Shown here piece by piece: positions 23,936-31,823 of a DNA stretch of 64,000 bases (positions within the stretch are counted from its first letter, which is position 1; every line of letters begins with the position of its first letter). The position numbers and the translations under genes were made by a program. The notes beneath the pieces were generated by a model. The model was not told the origin of the DNA. It saw nothing but the letters and a program-made list of their open reading frames with translations, and did not search any database. The stretch lies in the NCBI RefSeq assembly GCF_002950945.1, contig NZ_CP012673.1:7268501-7332500 (forward strand), read 5' to 3'. Origin of the DNA: Sorangium cellulosum. Its GTDB lineage: Bacteria > Myxococcota_A > Polyangia > Polyangiales > Polyangiaceae.

Positions 23936-25303
23936 CTAGAAGTGGGACTGGAGCGCGAGCGAACCACCGAGCGTCGTGCTCGTCTCGTCGACGTCGGGCA
24001 GCGGCTGCCAGCCGTAGGAGCCAAACACGCCAGCGGCGAAGCTGCGGCGCCCCGCGTACCAAATGCCGAGCGAAGCGGTTTGCAACGGCTCGGTGCCGGG
24101 TTGGCCGCGCCGCGAGTACGACCCCGTGATGGCGACGGGCACCAAGGAGGAGAGACGGCTGACGTCGAACTCCGCTTGTGCGGCGAGCTCGAGCTGCACC
24201 GAGGTGTCATCACCCTCAGTGACGCTCGTCCGTGTGATGAACACCGCTGGGGACGCGGAGAGCTGCAAGCCGAGAGGTCCGCCGCCGGCGCTGAGCGCTG
24301 CGCTCGGGGCGACGACGGCGCCAACGGTCTCCACGAAGGCTGCTCTGGCCCCCCTCTCAACCCCGCGCTCGAACGCGCGCGCGAAGTTGGGCTCCTCCTT
24401 CTCGGCCTCGGCGTTGACCTGCGCGGCGATGGTCGAGAGCAGGTTCGCGGGGACTAAGAGTACGCCGCGGGTGTAGTAGGCTGACACGCCCACGGTCGCT
24501 TGGAGGCCGAGTGGCCGGACGGTGAACAACCGCAGCCTCGCGCCGCCGCCGGCGCGAAGATCGGCCAGGCCGGCCACGAGGGCGACCGTCTCGACGTTGC
24601 CGGCGACGTTCGCGGCGCCGGAGACCTCGAGGTCGAGCGCGACGCGGTTTGCGAGGGCGGCCTGGAGTCGCAGCGACTGTTCGTAGCGGTAAAAGGCGAC
24701 GCTCACGTCATCCCTCACCGGCGCGGAGGTCGACGCGACGCCCTGTTTGAAGGCGAAGCTCGTCGACAGCAGCGCGCTCTGGCCGTCGAACGGCATGAAG
24801 AACCTGTGGCCGTTGAGCTCGCGGCCCTTGCCGCCGGCGATCTCCTCAGCTGGCGGGGTCGTGGCCGGAGGGAGCACGGGAGCAGCGGGAGGGGTCGGCG
24901 GAGGTGCCGCGGCGGCGGGGGCCGAGGAGCGGACGGGATGTGCGCCCGGGGGTGCGGCTGCGGCCTCGAGAGGTGCCGCTGGGGCAGCGGCGGGCGGCGA
25001 AGCAGTGGGGGCCGAGGACGGCGGAGCGCTGCTCCAGGTCGGAGCGGGCGGCGCGCTGGACGGGTCCGCGTCGGCCGGCGGCGCCTCCTGAGCGGCGGCG
25101 GCGGGCGCCAGGAGCGCCGCCGCGAGCGCGACGGCGAGCGCGTGCGCTGTGGGGCGGTCCACGGCGGTGTCTGTGACCGCGCACCGTGCGGCCACGGCCG
25201 ACAAGGGTGCGGCGGGCAGTGAGCACGCGGCGAGGCCGGGGAACCGGCGCAGCGAGGCGAGGGAGCGGGATCGGCGGAGGTGTGTTGACGGGTGAGCTCT
25301 CAT
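23936..25303 (-). CDS. outer-membrane beta-barrel protein, opposite strand cargo
   Basis: 455 aa if read from 25303; GTG at 25162 gives 408 aa with a cleaner signal peptide (HALAVALAAALLAPAAAA then Q). A Pro/Ala linker of about 90 residues precedes a long region of alternating strands (SALLSTSFAFKQGVAST, LRLQAALANRVALDLEV, LQLSASPAVFITRTSV) that ends in LALQSHF, a C-terminal Phe typical of barrel proteins inserted by BamA. Convergent with the structural block. Barrel proteins on prophages can change surface receptors (superinfection exclusion), but that is inference. The gene might also be a stray chromosomal gene picked up by the element. Confidence 0.75.
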   Translation of the reverse strand: MRAHPSTHLRRSRSLASLRRFPGLAACSLPAAPLSAVAARCAVTDTAVDRPTAHALAVALAAALLAPAAAAQEAPPADADPSSAPPAPTWSSAPPSSAPTASPPAAAPAAPLEAAAAPPGAHPVRSSAPAAAAPPPTPPAAPVLPPATTPPAEEIAGGKGRELNGHRFFMPFDGQSALLSTSFAFKQGVASTSAPVRDDVSVAFYRYEQSLRLQAALANRVALDLEVSGAANVAGNVETVALVAGLADLRAGGGARLRLFTVRPLGLQATVGVSAYYTRGVLLVPANLLSTIAAQVNAEAEKEEPNFARAFERGVERGARAAFVETVGAVVAPSAALSAGGGPLGLQLSASPAVFITRTSVTEGDDTSVQLELAAQAEFDVSRLSSLVPVAITGSYSRRGQPGTEPLQTASLGIWYAGRRSFAAGVFGSYGWQPLPDVDETSTTLGGSLALQSHF

Positions 25304-25418
25304 CGACGCCGGACGCTACAGCGCGCTCGTCTGGCTCGGAAGCCGCCGCGGCGCGGCGCGTGCTCGCGACCCGCGTGAATCCGTCCGCGGTCCACCAGCG
25401 TCCACGCGGCGCAAACAT

Positions 25419-25448
25419 GTCAACATTGCCGATATTAATAGTATTGAC
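25419..25448. promoter_or_regulatory. AT-rich imperfect palindrome, candidate promoter-operator
   Basis: In DNA above 70 percent GC, bases 25412-25454 stand out as AT-rich. The outer arms GTCAA and TTGAC (25419-25423 and 25444-25448) and the TATTAATA-like centre form an imperfect 30-bp palindrome between two divergent genes. TTGACT and TTGACA motifs on the two strands resemble -35 boxes. It probably controls the rightward genes at 25458 onward, which in the excised circle lead into the left operon. Confidence 0.55.
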
Positions 25449-25457
25449 TTTTGCGCC

Positions 25458-25853
25458 GTGGCGAGGGATGGTGCGTGCGTGACGACGACGAAGAGAGGTG
25501 CGACGCGGGAGCGCGTGCGCGAGGAAGGCCCGACGCCCGTGGAGCGCGTCACGTTCGAGGCGCCGGCGCCGCTGGTTGGGCGCGTGCTGGCGTTCCGAGG
25601 GAGGGCGGCGCTCGCGGGGGTCAACGTGCGCGTGGGTCGAGCCTACGAGGTGCTCTTGGAGACGGCGCTGGAGCACGAAGCCGAAGCGCTGGCGCGCGTC
25701 GGCGTCGACCCGGCCGCGGTTCCTGCGCCGCCCGCGCCGGCCGCCGCGTCTGCGGCGCAAGCGGTTCCGCCGCGCGGTGCGAGCGGCATCGTCTCGCCGC
25801 CCGGCGGCCAGGGGCCCGGCGCGCGTCGCCATGGCAAGGGGCCGCGCCCGTGA
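25458..25853 (+). CDS. small hypothetical protein, first gene of the split operon
   Basis: 131 aa from GTG 25458 (GTG 25479 also possible). The core (VERVTFEAPAPLVGRVLAFR, GVNVRVGRAYEVLLETAL) looks like a small ligand- or DNA-binding alpha/beta domain, followed by an Ala/Pro tail. It lies directly after the AT-rich palindrome. Its stop overlaps the next GTG. No family recognised. Confidence 0.55.
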   Translation: MARDGACVTTTKRGATRERVREEGPTPVERVTFEAPAPLVGRVLAFRGRAALAGVNVRVGRAYEVLLETALEHEAEALARVGVDPAAVPAPPAPAAASAAQAVPPRGASGIVSPPGGQGPGARRHGKGPRP

Positions 25854-26575
25854 CGCCTGGCGCGCAGTTCCAGGTGGGCGATCGCGTCGTCGTGCTCGAC
25901 GTCGTGGACCCCGAGGGCGCAGAGCTGCTCCCGCACCGGGGCGCCGCGGGTGTCGTCGTGGCGCTCGACTACGCTGCGGGCTGCGGGGAAGCCTTCCCCG
26001 CGGACCCCGTGATCCGCGTGCGCCTCGACGCCGGCGCGCGCGTCGCCTGCTGGGCCGAGGAGCTTGCGCCCGACGGGACCGTGCCCGCGCTCCGGGCCAA
26101 GGTCGCCCGCGCGCTCGCGCTTCAGCTGGTAGCCCTGCGCGGCGCGGCGCGGGCGGGGAGCACCGGCGCGCAGCAGCAGCTGGCGGACCTCGAGGACGCC
26201 TTCGCGCTCGTCCGGGAGCGCCCCGGGGCGAAGGGGCCGGGTGCGCGCGCTGCGCGTCCGTCCGGGATCGCGGGCGATCCAGCGGCCGGCCGTGCGCAGG
26301 GGGCGGCCGTTCCGCGGATCGACGGCGATCCAGCCGGAGCGGAGTCCGAGACCCGTGTGACGTCTGGACGGCCGTCCATGGCTGCACGTCCGCTCAGAGC
26401 GGACGTGCGATCGAGCGAGGGGAGCAGGGTGAGCGGTGCGTCACGGCCGCCGGCCCCGTGCGGACAGGAGGGTCCGCCGGGGGCGACGGGGACGGGTGCG
26501 TCAAACCGCGCAACCTACCGTAAGGAAAGGACAAAGTGCGAGATGAAAGATATTTGTGCGAAGCAGAGGACTTGA
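25850..26575 (+). CDS. hypothetical protein whose frame runs into attR
   Basis: 241 aa. Residues 1-110 (FQVGDRVVVLDVVDPEGAEL, GVVVALDYAAGCGEAFPADP, VRVRLDAGARVACWAEEL) resemble a small beta-barrel of the KOW/SH3 kind, followed by a helix. From about residue 135 the sequence is low-complexity and overlaps a series of hairpins, so the real protein may end earlier in function though not by a stop codon. The frame ends with CAKQRT at a TGA that belongs to the tRNA gene. In the excised circle there is no stop at the junction: the frame continues into the gene ending at 7936, giving a 559-codon fusion unless translation restarts at ATG 26543. Confidence 0.55.
   Translation: MTPGAQFQVGDRVVVLDVVDPEGAELLPHRGAAGVVVALDYAAGCGEAFPADPVIRVRLDAGARVACWAEELAPDGTVPALRAKVARALALQLVALRGAARAGSTGAQQQLADLEDAFALVRERPGAKGPGARAARPSGIAGDPAAGRAQGAAVPRIDGDPAGAESETRVTSGRPSMAARPLRADVRSSEGSRVSGASRPPAPCGQEGPPGATGTGASNRATYRKERTKCEMKDICAKQRT
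26265..26408. repeat. cluster of inverted repeats near the right end
   Basis: In 144 bp: ggatcg-N4-cgatcc at 26265-26280; cggccggccg at 26283-26292; a second ggatcg-N4-cgatcc at 26316-26331; ggacggccgtcc at 26366-26377; and an 11-bp perfect hairpin (gcacgtccgct / agcggacgtgc) at 26384-26408. The repetition of the first motif suggests specific protein sites, for example integrase arm sites, excision factor sites or an origin. Confidence 0.6.
26556..26572. other. attR, right attachment core
   Basis: 17-bp copy of the core. It overlaps the 3' end of tRNA-Leu and restores the acceptor stem, T arm end and discriminator. The next bases on the minus strand read CAA instead of the CCA still present beside attL. 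Confidence 0.92.
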
Positions 26576-26640
26576 ACCTCCACGGGAGTTACCCCACTGG
26601 AACCTGAATCCAGCGCGTCTGCCAATTCCGCCAGCTTCGC
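26557..26640 (-). tRNA. tRNA-Leu (anticodon CAG)
   Basis: 84 nt. Acceptor arms GCGAAGC and GCTTCGC pair perfectly, discriminator A at 26557; anticodon loop TTCAGGT with anticodon CAG at 26604-26606; long variable arm typical of tRNA-Leu; T loop GTTCAAGTCC. The current copy has no encoded CCA, but the left junction shows that the gene had one before integration, so CCA must now be added by tRNA nucleotidyltransferase. The gene's 3' end is the attachment site. Confidence 0.95.
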
Positions 26641-26653
26641 GAGCGGGAGGGCA

Positions 26654-26683
26654 TCACTACCTCGTACCCTCCGGGTTCGTCAA
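26654..26683 (-). promoter_or_regulatory. candidate promoter of tRNA-Leu
   Basis: On the minus strand, TTGACG (26678-26683) and TAGTGA (26654-26659) are separated by 18 bp, 14 bp upstream of the mature tRNA 5' end. The -35 box is good and the -10 box is weak. Confidence 0.45.
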
Positions 26684-26701
26684 GCCCGCTCTTGCGTGTC
26701 C

Positions 26702-26725
26702 CAGGCGGTTTTTTCTCGCCGCCTG
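26702..26725. other. inverted repeat with T-rich loop
   Basis: Arms CAGGCGG and CCGCCTG with a loop containing six T, between the tRNA promoter and pyrC. It may insulate the divergent units; it is not a standard terminator because the T run is in the loop. Confidence 0.35.
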
Positions 26726-26782
26726 CCCTGCGCTGCGGCTCCTGCACGGCGAGAGGCGCATGTGCTAGGGGAGCGCGCTCCC

Positions 26783-28114
26783 ATGGCGGCCATCGGCTCA
26801 CCTCCCCCTCTCCTTCTTTTTGTCGGCGTGCGCGCCGTCGACCCGGCTCAGCAGCTCGACGACGTCGTCGACGTCGTCGTGGAGGACGGCGTCATCAGCC
26901 GGGTGGGGCGCGGCGCGGCGACCGACGACCTGCGCCGCTCGGGCCGCGCCGAGGTCGTGAACGGCGAGGGGCTGCTGCTCCTCCCTGCGTTCGTCGACCT
27001 CCACGCCCACCTCCGGGAGCCCGGGCACGAGTACAAGGAAGACATCGCCTCCGGGCTGGCCGCCGCGGCGGCCGGCGGGTTCGCGCACGTGTGCGCGATG
27101 CCGAACACGAGGCCCGTCAACGACACCCGCGCCATCACCGAGGCCATGATCGCCCGCGCCCGCGCGCTCTCCGGGCCCGCGCTCCACCCGATCGGCGCCA
27201 TCACCGTCGGCCAGAAGGGGTCGGAGCTCACCGAGATGGCCGACCTCAAGGACGCCGGCGCCGTCGCCGTCTCGGACGACGGGCGCTGCGTGACGTCGAG
27301 CGCCGTCATGCGCCGCGCGCTCGAGTACGCGAAGACCTTCGACCTCCCCGTCATCCAGCACGCCGAGGACCACGCGCTCACCGAGGGGGCGCAGATGCAC
27401 GAGGGCGCCGTCTCGACGCGGCTCGGCCTCCGGGGCTGGCCGCGCGTGGCGGAGGACATCATCGTCGCGCGCGACGTGCTGCTCGCCGAGGCCACCGGGG
27501 CGCGTTACCACGTGGCGCACGTCTCGTCGCTCGGCGCGGTCCGCATCCTCCGCGAGGCGAAGGCCCGCGGCATCGCCGTGACCGCCGAGGTCACGCCCCA
27601 CCACCTGACGCTCACCGACGCGGCGGTGCTCGGCTACGACACCGCGTGCAAGGTCAACCCGCCCCTGCGCGAGCAGGCGGACGTCGACGCGCTCCGCGAG
27701 GCGCTCGCGGACGGCACGATCGACGCGGTCGCGACCGACCACGCGCCCCACTCGACGCTCGAGAAGGACTGCGAGTTCGCCGAGGCCTCGCCCGGCCTCA
27801 TCGGCCTGGAGCTCGTCGTCCCCGTCCTGCTCGACCTCGTGCGCCAGGGCGCCCTCCCCCTCGGCCGGCTCGTCGACGCGCTCACCCGCGCGCCCGCGCG
27901 CATCGCGCGGCTCGAGTCGCCCGCGATCAAGGCCGGCGCCCGCGCCGAGCTCTGCCTCATCGATCCGAACCTGAGCTTCGTGCTCGACCCGGCGCGCCTC
28001 CGCTCGAAGAGCAAGAACACGCCGCTGCTCGGCAAGAAGCTCACCGGACGTGTCACGATGACCCTGGCCTCGGGCCGCGTCGTCTTCGCCGATCGCCAGG
28101 GAGCCGCCGTATGA
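26783..28114 (+). CDS. pyrC: dihydroorotase
   Basis: 443 aa. Catalyses reversible cyclisation of carbamoyl-aspartate to dihydroorotate in pyrimidine synthesis. Zinc-site motifs: DLHAHLREPG near residue 70, MPNTRP near 108, VIQHAED, TPHHLTLT and ATDHAPHS. The length and order fit the class I/PyrC-like enzymes of the amidohydrolase superfamily. Start chosen at ATG 26783 because upstream residues lack conservation; it leaves 142 bp to the tRNA. Stop overlaps the rimO start (ATGA), so the two are co-translated. The gene is chromosomal, just outside the element. Confidence 0.95.
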   Translation: MAAIGSPPPLLLFVGVRAVDPAQQLDDVVDVVVEDGVISRVGRGAATDDLRRSGRAEVVNGEGLLLLPAFVDLHAHLREPGHEYKEDIASGLAAAAAGGFAHVCAMPNTRPVNDTRAITEAMIARARALSGPALHPIGAITVGQKGSELTEMADLKDAGAVAVSDDGRCVTSSAVMRRALEYAKTFDLPVIQHAEDHALTEGAQMHEGAVSTRLGLRGWPRVAEDIIVARDVLLAEATGARYHVAHVSSLGAVRILREAKARGIAVTAEVTPHHLTLTDAAVLGYDTACKVNPPLREQADVDALREALADGTIDAVATDHAPHSTLEKDCEFAEASPGLIGLELVVPVLLDLVRQGALPLGRLVDALTRAPARIARLESPAIKAGARAELCLIDPNLSFVLDPARLRSKSKNTPLLGKKLTGRVTMTLASGRVVFADRQGAAV

Positions 28115-29586
28115 ACGCGCGCAAGGTCCACTTCGTCAGCCTCGGGTGCCCCAAGAACCGCGTCGACTCCGAGGTGATGCTCGGCGTCGCCCGGGCGGCC
28201 GGCTACGCGCACGTCGACGACGCGGCCGACGCCGAGGTGATCGTCGTCAACACCTGCGGCTTCATCGGCGAGGCGAAGAAGGAGTCGATCGACGCCATCT
28301 TCGAGATGGCGCAGCACAAGGAGAGCGGCAGCTGCAAGCGCCTCGTGGTCGCCGGGTGCCTCTCGCAGCGCCACCCCGAGGAGCTCGCCCGCGAGATGCC
28401 CGAGGTCGATCACTTCCTCGGATCGAGCGACATGCTCAAGCTCGGCCAGGTGCTCGCGGGCGACGCGGAGCGCATGCTCGTCGGCAACCCCGCCGAGTGG
28501 CTGATCCAGGCCGGCGATCCGCGGACGCTCTCGACCCCTGGCGGCAGCGCCTACGTCAAGATCGCCGAGGGCTGCAACCGCACCTGCTCGTTCTGCGTGA
28601 TCCCGGACCTGCGCGGCGCGCAGCGCTCGCGGCCCGTCGCGGACGTGGTGCGCGAGGTGGAGCAGCTCGCGGCGGCGGGCGTCCGCGAGATCAACCTCAT
28701 CTCGCAGGACACGATCGCCTATGGCCGCGACGCCGCGGGCCGCGGGCAGGGCGGCGAGCGCGCGACGCTCGCGGAGCTCGTCCAGAAGGTCGCCGACGTG
28801 CAGGGCGTGCGCTGGGTGCGGCTCTTCTACCTGTACCCCGAGACGATGACCGACGACCTCGTCGAGCTGCTCGCGGGCCACCCGCGGGTCGTGCCGTACG
28901 TGGACATGCCGCTCCAGCACGCCGCCGACGCGATGCTGCGGCGGATGCGGCGCGGCCACGGCGGCGACCGCCTCCGCCGGGTCGTGTCCACGCTGCGCGA
29001 GCGGGTCCCCGACCTCACCTTCCGCACCGCGTTCATCGTCGGCCACCCGGGAGAGACCGACGCCGAGTTCGAGGAGCTCTGCGAGTTCGTCCGCTGGGCC
29101 GAGTTCGAGCGGGTCGGTGTGTTCCGCTACTCCGACGAGGAGACGAGCCGCAGCCACGCGCTCGAGGGCAAGGTGCCCGCGCGCACCGCGGCGGCCCGCT
29201 ACCGCCGCCTCATGGCGCTCCAGCGCCGCATCGCGCACAAGAAGAGCGCCGCCATGATCGGCCGCGAGCTCGAGGTGCTCGTCGAGGGGACGAGCGACGA
29301 GCACGAGTACGTGCTCATGGGCCGCCACGCCGGGCAGGCGCCGGACATCGATGGCCAGGTCTACCTCTCCGGCGGCGAGGTTCGCCCCGGGGAGATGTGC
29401 CGCGTCCGGATCACGCAGGCGAGCGACTACGATCTCGTCGGCGAGGTCCTCGACGAAGCGGAGCACGAGGGCGCCGCGGCGCCGCCCGGGGCCCGGGAGC
29501 CCGGCGCCGTCGCCCCGGCCGCGGCGAAGCGGCGCGTCGCCCTGCGCGTGCTGCAAACCGACGGGCGCGAGCGCCAACAGAATTGA
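28111..29586 (+). CDS. rimO: ribosomal protein S12 methylthiotransferase
   Basis: 491 aa. Radical-SAM enzyme that adds a methylthio group to an Asp of ribosomal protein S12. N-terminal domain with cysteines in SLGCPKNRVDSE, VNTCGFI and AGCLSQRHPEEL (second Fe-S cluster); CNRTCSFC near residue 155 (SAM cluster); C-terminal TRAM domain (LEVLVEGTSDEHEYVLMGRH, split) . The SLGCPKN and QDT motifs separate RimO from MiaB. An extra Ala-rich tail of about 35 residues follows TRAM. Coupled to pyrC. Confidence 0.96.
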   Translation: MNARKVHFVSLGCPKNRVDSEVMLGVARAAGYAHVDDAADAEVIVVNTCGFIGEAKKESIDAIFEMAQHKESGSCKRLVVAGCLSQRHPEELAREMPEVDHFLGSSDMLKLGQVLAGDAERMLVGNPAEWLIQAGDPRTLSTPGGSAYVKIAEGCNRTCSFCVIPDLRGAQRSRPVADVVREVEQLAAAGVREINLISQDTIAYGRDAAGRGQGGERATLAELVQKVADVQGVRWVRLFYLYPETMTDDLVELLAGHPRVVPYVDMPLQHAADAMLRRMRRGHGGDRLRRVVSTLRERVPDLTFRTAFIVGHPGETDAEFEELCEFVRWAEFERVGVFRYSDEETSRSHALEGKVPARTAAARYRRLMALQRRIAHKKSAAMIGRELEVLVEGTSDEHEYVLMGRHAGQAPDIDGQVYLSGGEVRPGEMCRVRITQASDYDLVGEVLDEAEHEGAAAPPGAREPGAVAPAAAKRRVALRVLQTDGRERQQN

Positions 29587-29690
29587 CGGTCCGGCCGGCG
29601 GGCCTCTCGTAGAATCGCTGACACTGCGCGCCGCCGCGGGGCTCTCCGGCGGCGGGAACGCGGCACACGGTGTGCTATCAAGCCTCGCCG

Positions 29691-30089
29691 ATGCTCCGCC
29701 GCGCCGCGCTCCACCTCGCCCTCGTCCTCGCGCTCTTGCTGCTCGCCGGTGCAGCGTGCCTGAGCCCGACCCTGCCGCTCCCCCCGCCCGAGCCGGCCGA
29801 CACGATGCGGCCGTCCGCGACTGCGGAGGGGGTGTGGCAGATCTCGGGCAACTGCATGGCTGGCGCGCGTGTCAGCGTCTTCAACCAGCGGACGCAGCGC
29901 GGCGTCATCGAGGACGACGTCGACGGGAACGGCCGCTACCACGTCGAGATCGAGGCGGAGCCCTGCGACACGCTCTTCGTCTGGCAGGAGCTCATCGACG
30001 ACGGCGACGGACAGGAGCAGAGCGAGTCGCAGGCCTTCCTCGTCGAGGAGCGCACCCCGCTCGGCGTCGTGAACGACATCTGCCCCTGA
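29691..30089 (+). CDS. small secreted or lipid-anchored protein
   Basis: 132 aa from ATG 29691. N-terminal export signal (LHLALVLALLLLAGAAC) with Cys at its end, then a compact beta-rich domain (ARVSVFNQRTQRGVIEDDVD, NGRYHVEIEAEPCDTLFVWQ) resembling a carboxypeptidase-regulatory-like fold. Two further cysteines may form a disulfide. Function unknown. Confidence 0.75.
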   Translation: MLRRAALHLALVLALLLLAGAACLSPTLPLPPPEPADTMRPSATAEGVWQISGNCMAGARVSVFNQRTQRGVIEDDVDGNGRYHVEIEAEPCDTLFVWQELIDDGDGQEQSESQAFLVEERTPLGVVNDICP

Positions 30090-30217
30090 AGGCGCACCGC
30101 CGGCGGCGCTGATCACGCCGAGCGCGCAGGCACACCAGCGACGGAGCGCGCCGGCGACGGAGCCCGCCGCGCCGGCTTGCCGGGCGCGCGGCGCGTCGTG
30201 GTACTGTGGCTGGCGTG

Positions 30218-31693
30218 ATGGCGTCGATCCCGCCGAGCATCCCGCCGAACGCCACCCGGGTGCTGGTCGTCGATGACGAGCCGGGCCTGCGTCAGGTGCT
30301 CACCATCACCTTCCGCCGCCAGGGGTACGAGGTGGTGGTCGCGCCCGGCGCGCGCGCCGCGCTCGAGGCCATCCGCCAGAACCCGCAGCCGTTCCCGCTG
30401 ATCCTCACCGACCTGGTGATGCCCGACGGCTCGGGCATCGAGGTGTTGACGGCCGCGAAGGCGCGCAGCGGCGCGACCGAGGTGATCGTGATGACGGCGC
30501 ACTCCACCGTGGAGAGCGCGCTCGACGCGATGCGCCGCGGCGCGTACGACTTCGTGACCAAGCCGTTCTCGCCGGCGGAGCTCGCCGCGCTCGCCGCGAA
30601 GGCGATCGAGAAGAGCTCGATCGTCGTCGAGAACCAGCGGCTGCGCGCGCAGATCGAGCGGCTCGACACGACCGGCCGCGAGCCGCTCGGGACGAGCCCC
30701 GCGATGCAGCGGATCTCGGAGCTCATCGCCAAGATCGCGCCGACGCGCACGACCGTGCTGCTCACCGGCGAGAGCGGGACCGGCAAGGAGCGCGTCGCCC
30801 GCGCGATCCACGAGCACAGCGATCGCGCCGCGAAGCCGTTCCTGGTCGTCAACTGCGGCGCGCTGCCCGAGGCGCTCATGGAGAGCGAGCTGTTCGGCCA
30901 CGAGAAGGGCTCCTTCACGGGCGCGAACGCGCGGTCGCTCGGGCTGTTCCGGGAGGCCGACGGCGGGACGGTGCTGCTCGACGAGGTGGGGGAGCTCCCG
31001 GCGTCGCTGCAGGTGAAGCTGCTCCGCGTCCTTCAGGAGCGGAAGGTGCGCCCGGTCGGCAGCGCCGTGGAGATCCCGGTCGACGTCCGGCTGCTCGCCG
31101 CGACGAACCGGGACGTCGAGGCCGAGGTCCGCGAGGGCCGGTTCCGGCAGGATCTCTATTACCGGCTCAACGTCATCCGCATCGAGCTGCCGCCCCTGCG
31201 GGAGCGCCCCGGCGACATCTCGCGGCTCGCGGATCGCTTCGTGCGCCGCTTCGCGGCCGAGCTCGGAAAGGACGTCCGCGGCCTGACGACGGACGCCGTG
31301 CGCGCGCTCGACGCCTACGCCTTCCCCGGCAACGTGCGCGAGCTGGAGAACATGATGGAGCGCGCGGTCGCGCTCGCCGGAGGGCCGTCGATCGGCCTCG
31401 GCGATCTGCCGAGCGCCGTCGCCGGGCTCAGCGCGAGCCCGGCCCCGCGGCTCGCCGAGCTGCCTCCAGGCGGGTGCATGCTCGACGACGTGCTCGGCGA
31501 GGTCGAGCGCCGGCTCATCCTCCAGGCGCTAGAGCGCACCGGCGGCGTCCGCAAGGCGGCCGCGAAGCTGCTCGGCGTCACGTTCCGCTCGCTGCGTTAC
31601 CGCCTCGCCAAACACGCCCTCGCCGCCGACGTGGAGAGCGACGACGACGATGGCGTCCGGCGAGATTCGTCACCGCCGGGCGCCCCGCAGTGA
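30218..31693 (+). CDS. sigma-54-dependent response regulator (PilR/NtrC-like)
   Basis: 491 aa from ATG 30218. Receiver domain with DD at 19-20, phospho-acceptor Asp near 65 (LILTDLVMPDG) and the conserved Lys in FVTKPFS; AAA+ domain with Walker A GESGTGKE, the sigma-54 contact loop GSFTGA (G-A-F in most relatives), Walker B VLLDEVGELP and the R-finger region; Fis-type HTH at the C-terminus (GGVRKAAAKLLGVTFRSLRYRLAKH). It binds enhancer sites and opens sigma-54 promoters. Followed by prepilin genes, as PilR is in Myxococcus; no PilS-type kinase is in this window. Confidence 0.92.
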   Translation: MASIPPSIPPNATRVLVVDDEPGLRQVLTITFRRQGYEVVVAPGARAALEAIRQNPQPFPLILTDLVMPDGSGIEVLTAAKARSGATEVIVMTAHSTVESALDAMRRGAYDFVTKPFSPAELAALAAKAIEKSSIVVENQRLRAQIERLDTTGREPLGTSPAMQRISELIAKIAPTRTTVLLTGESGTGKERVARAIHEHSDRAAKPFLVVNCGALPEALMESELFGHEKGSFTGANARSLGLFREADGGTVLLDEVGELPASLQVKLLRVLQERKVRPVGSAVEIPVDVRLLAATNRDVEAEVREGRFRQDLYYRLNVIRIELPPLRERPGDISRLADRFVRRFAAELGKDVRGLTTDAVRALDAYAFPGNVRELENMMERAVALAGGPSIGLGDLPSAVAGLSASPAPRLAELPPGGCMLDDVLGEVERRLILQALERTGGVRKAAAKLLGVTFRSLRYRLAKHALAADVESDDDDGVRRDSSPPGAPQ

Positions 31694-31823
31694 CGGTTTT
31701 CGTCACCGCGGGAGACGAGCGCCGCCCCGCCGCCCCGGCGGCCCGGGCCCTTCATCCTGGAAAAATGAACAAAATCATGAACTTCTCGTGCGAAGCCCCG
31801 GCGGCGCCAGGCCGCGCTCCCTC

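Larger units (their letters stand above)
6963..26572. mobile_element. integrated element at tRNA-Leu, tyrosine-recombinase type (prophage-like)
   Basis: A 19.6 kb insertion bounded by two copies of the 17-bp sequence gtgcgaagcagaggact. The right copy is the 3' end of an intact tRNA-Leu; the left copy is a fragment followed by the tRNA's CCA. Inside are a tyrosine recombinase, a candidate repressor with an operator, a left operon with four-base overlaps, and a rightward block with peptidoglycan hydrolases and beta-rich proteins. No terminase, portal, tail, conjugation or replication-helicase gene was seen. It is either a defective or unusual virus (tailless type considered) or a satellite or genomic island. 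Boundaries are directly visible; the nature is inference. Confidence 0.9.

Noticed and set aside
6963..26572. Tailed prophage or conjugative element
   Set aside because: No terminase, portal, tape measure, relaxase, coupling or type IV secretion genes recognised in any frame.
6963..26572. Packaging ATPase or replication helicase in the element
   Set aside because: No Walker A motif of the GxxxxGK[ST] type found in the element's real genes.
26692..26782. Upstream start of pyrC
   Set aside because: Residues before ATG 26783 are not enzyme-like and the region holds the divergent tRNA promoter and an inverted repeat.
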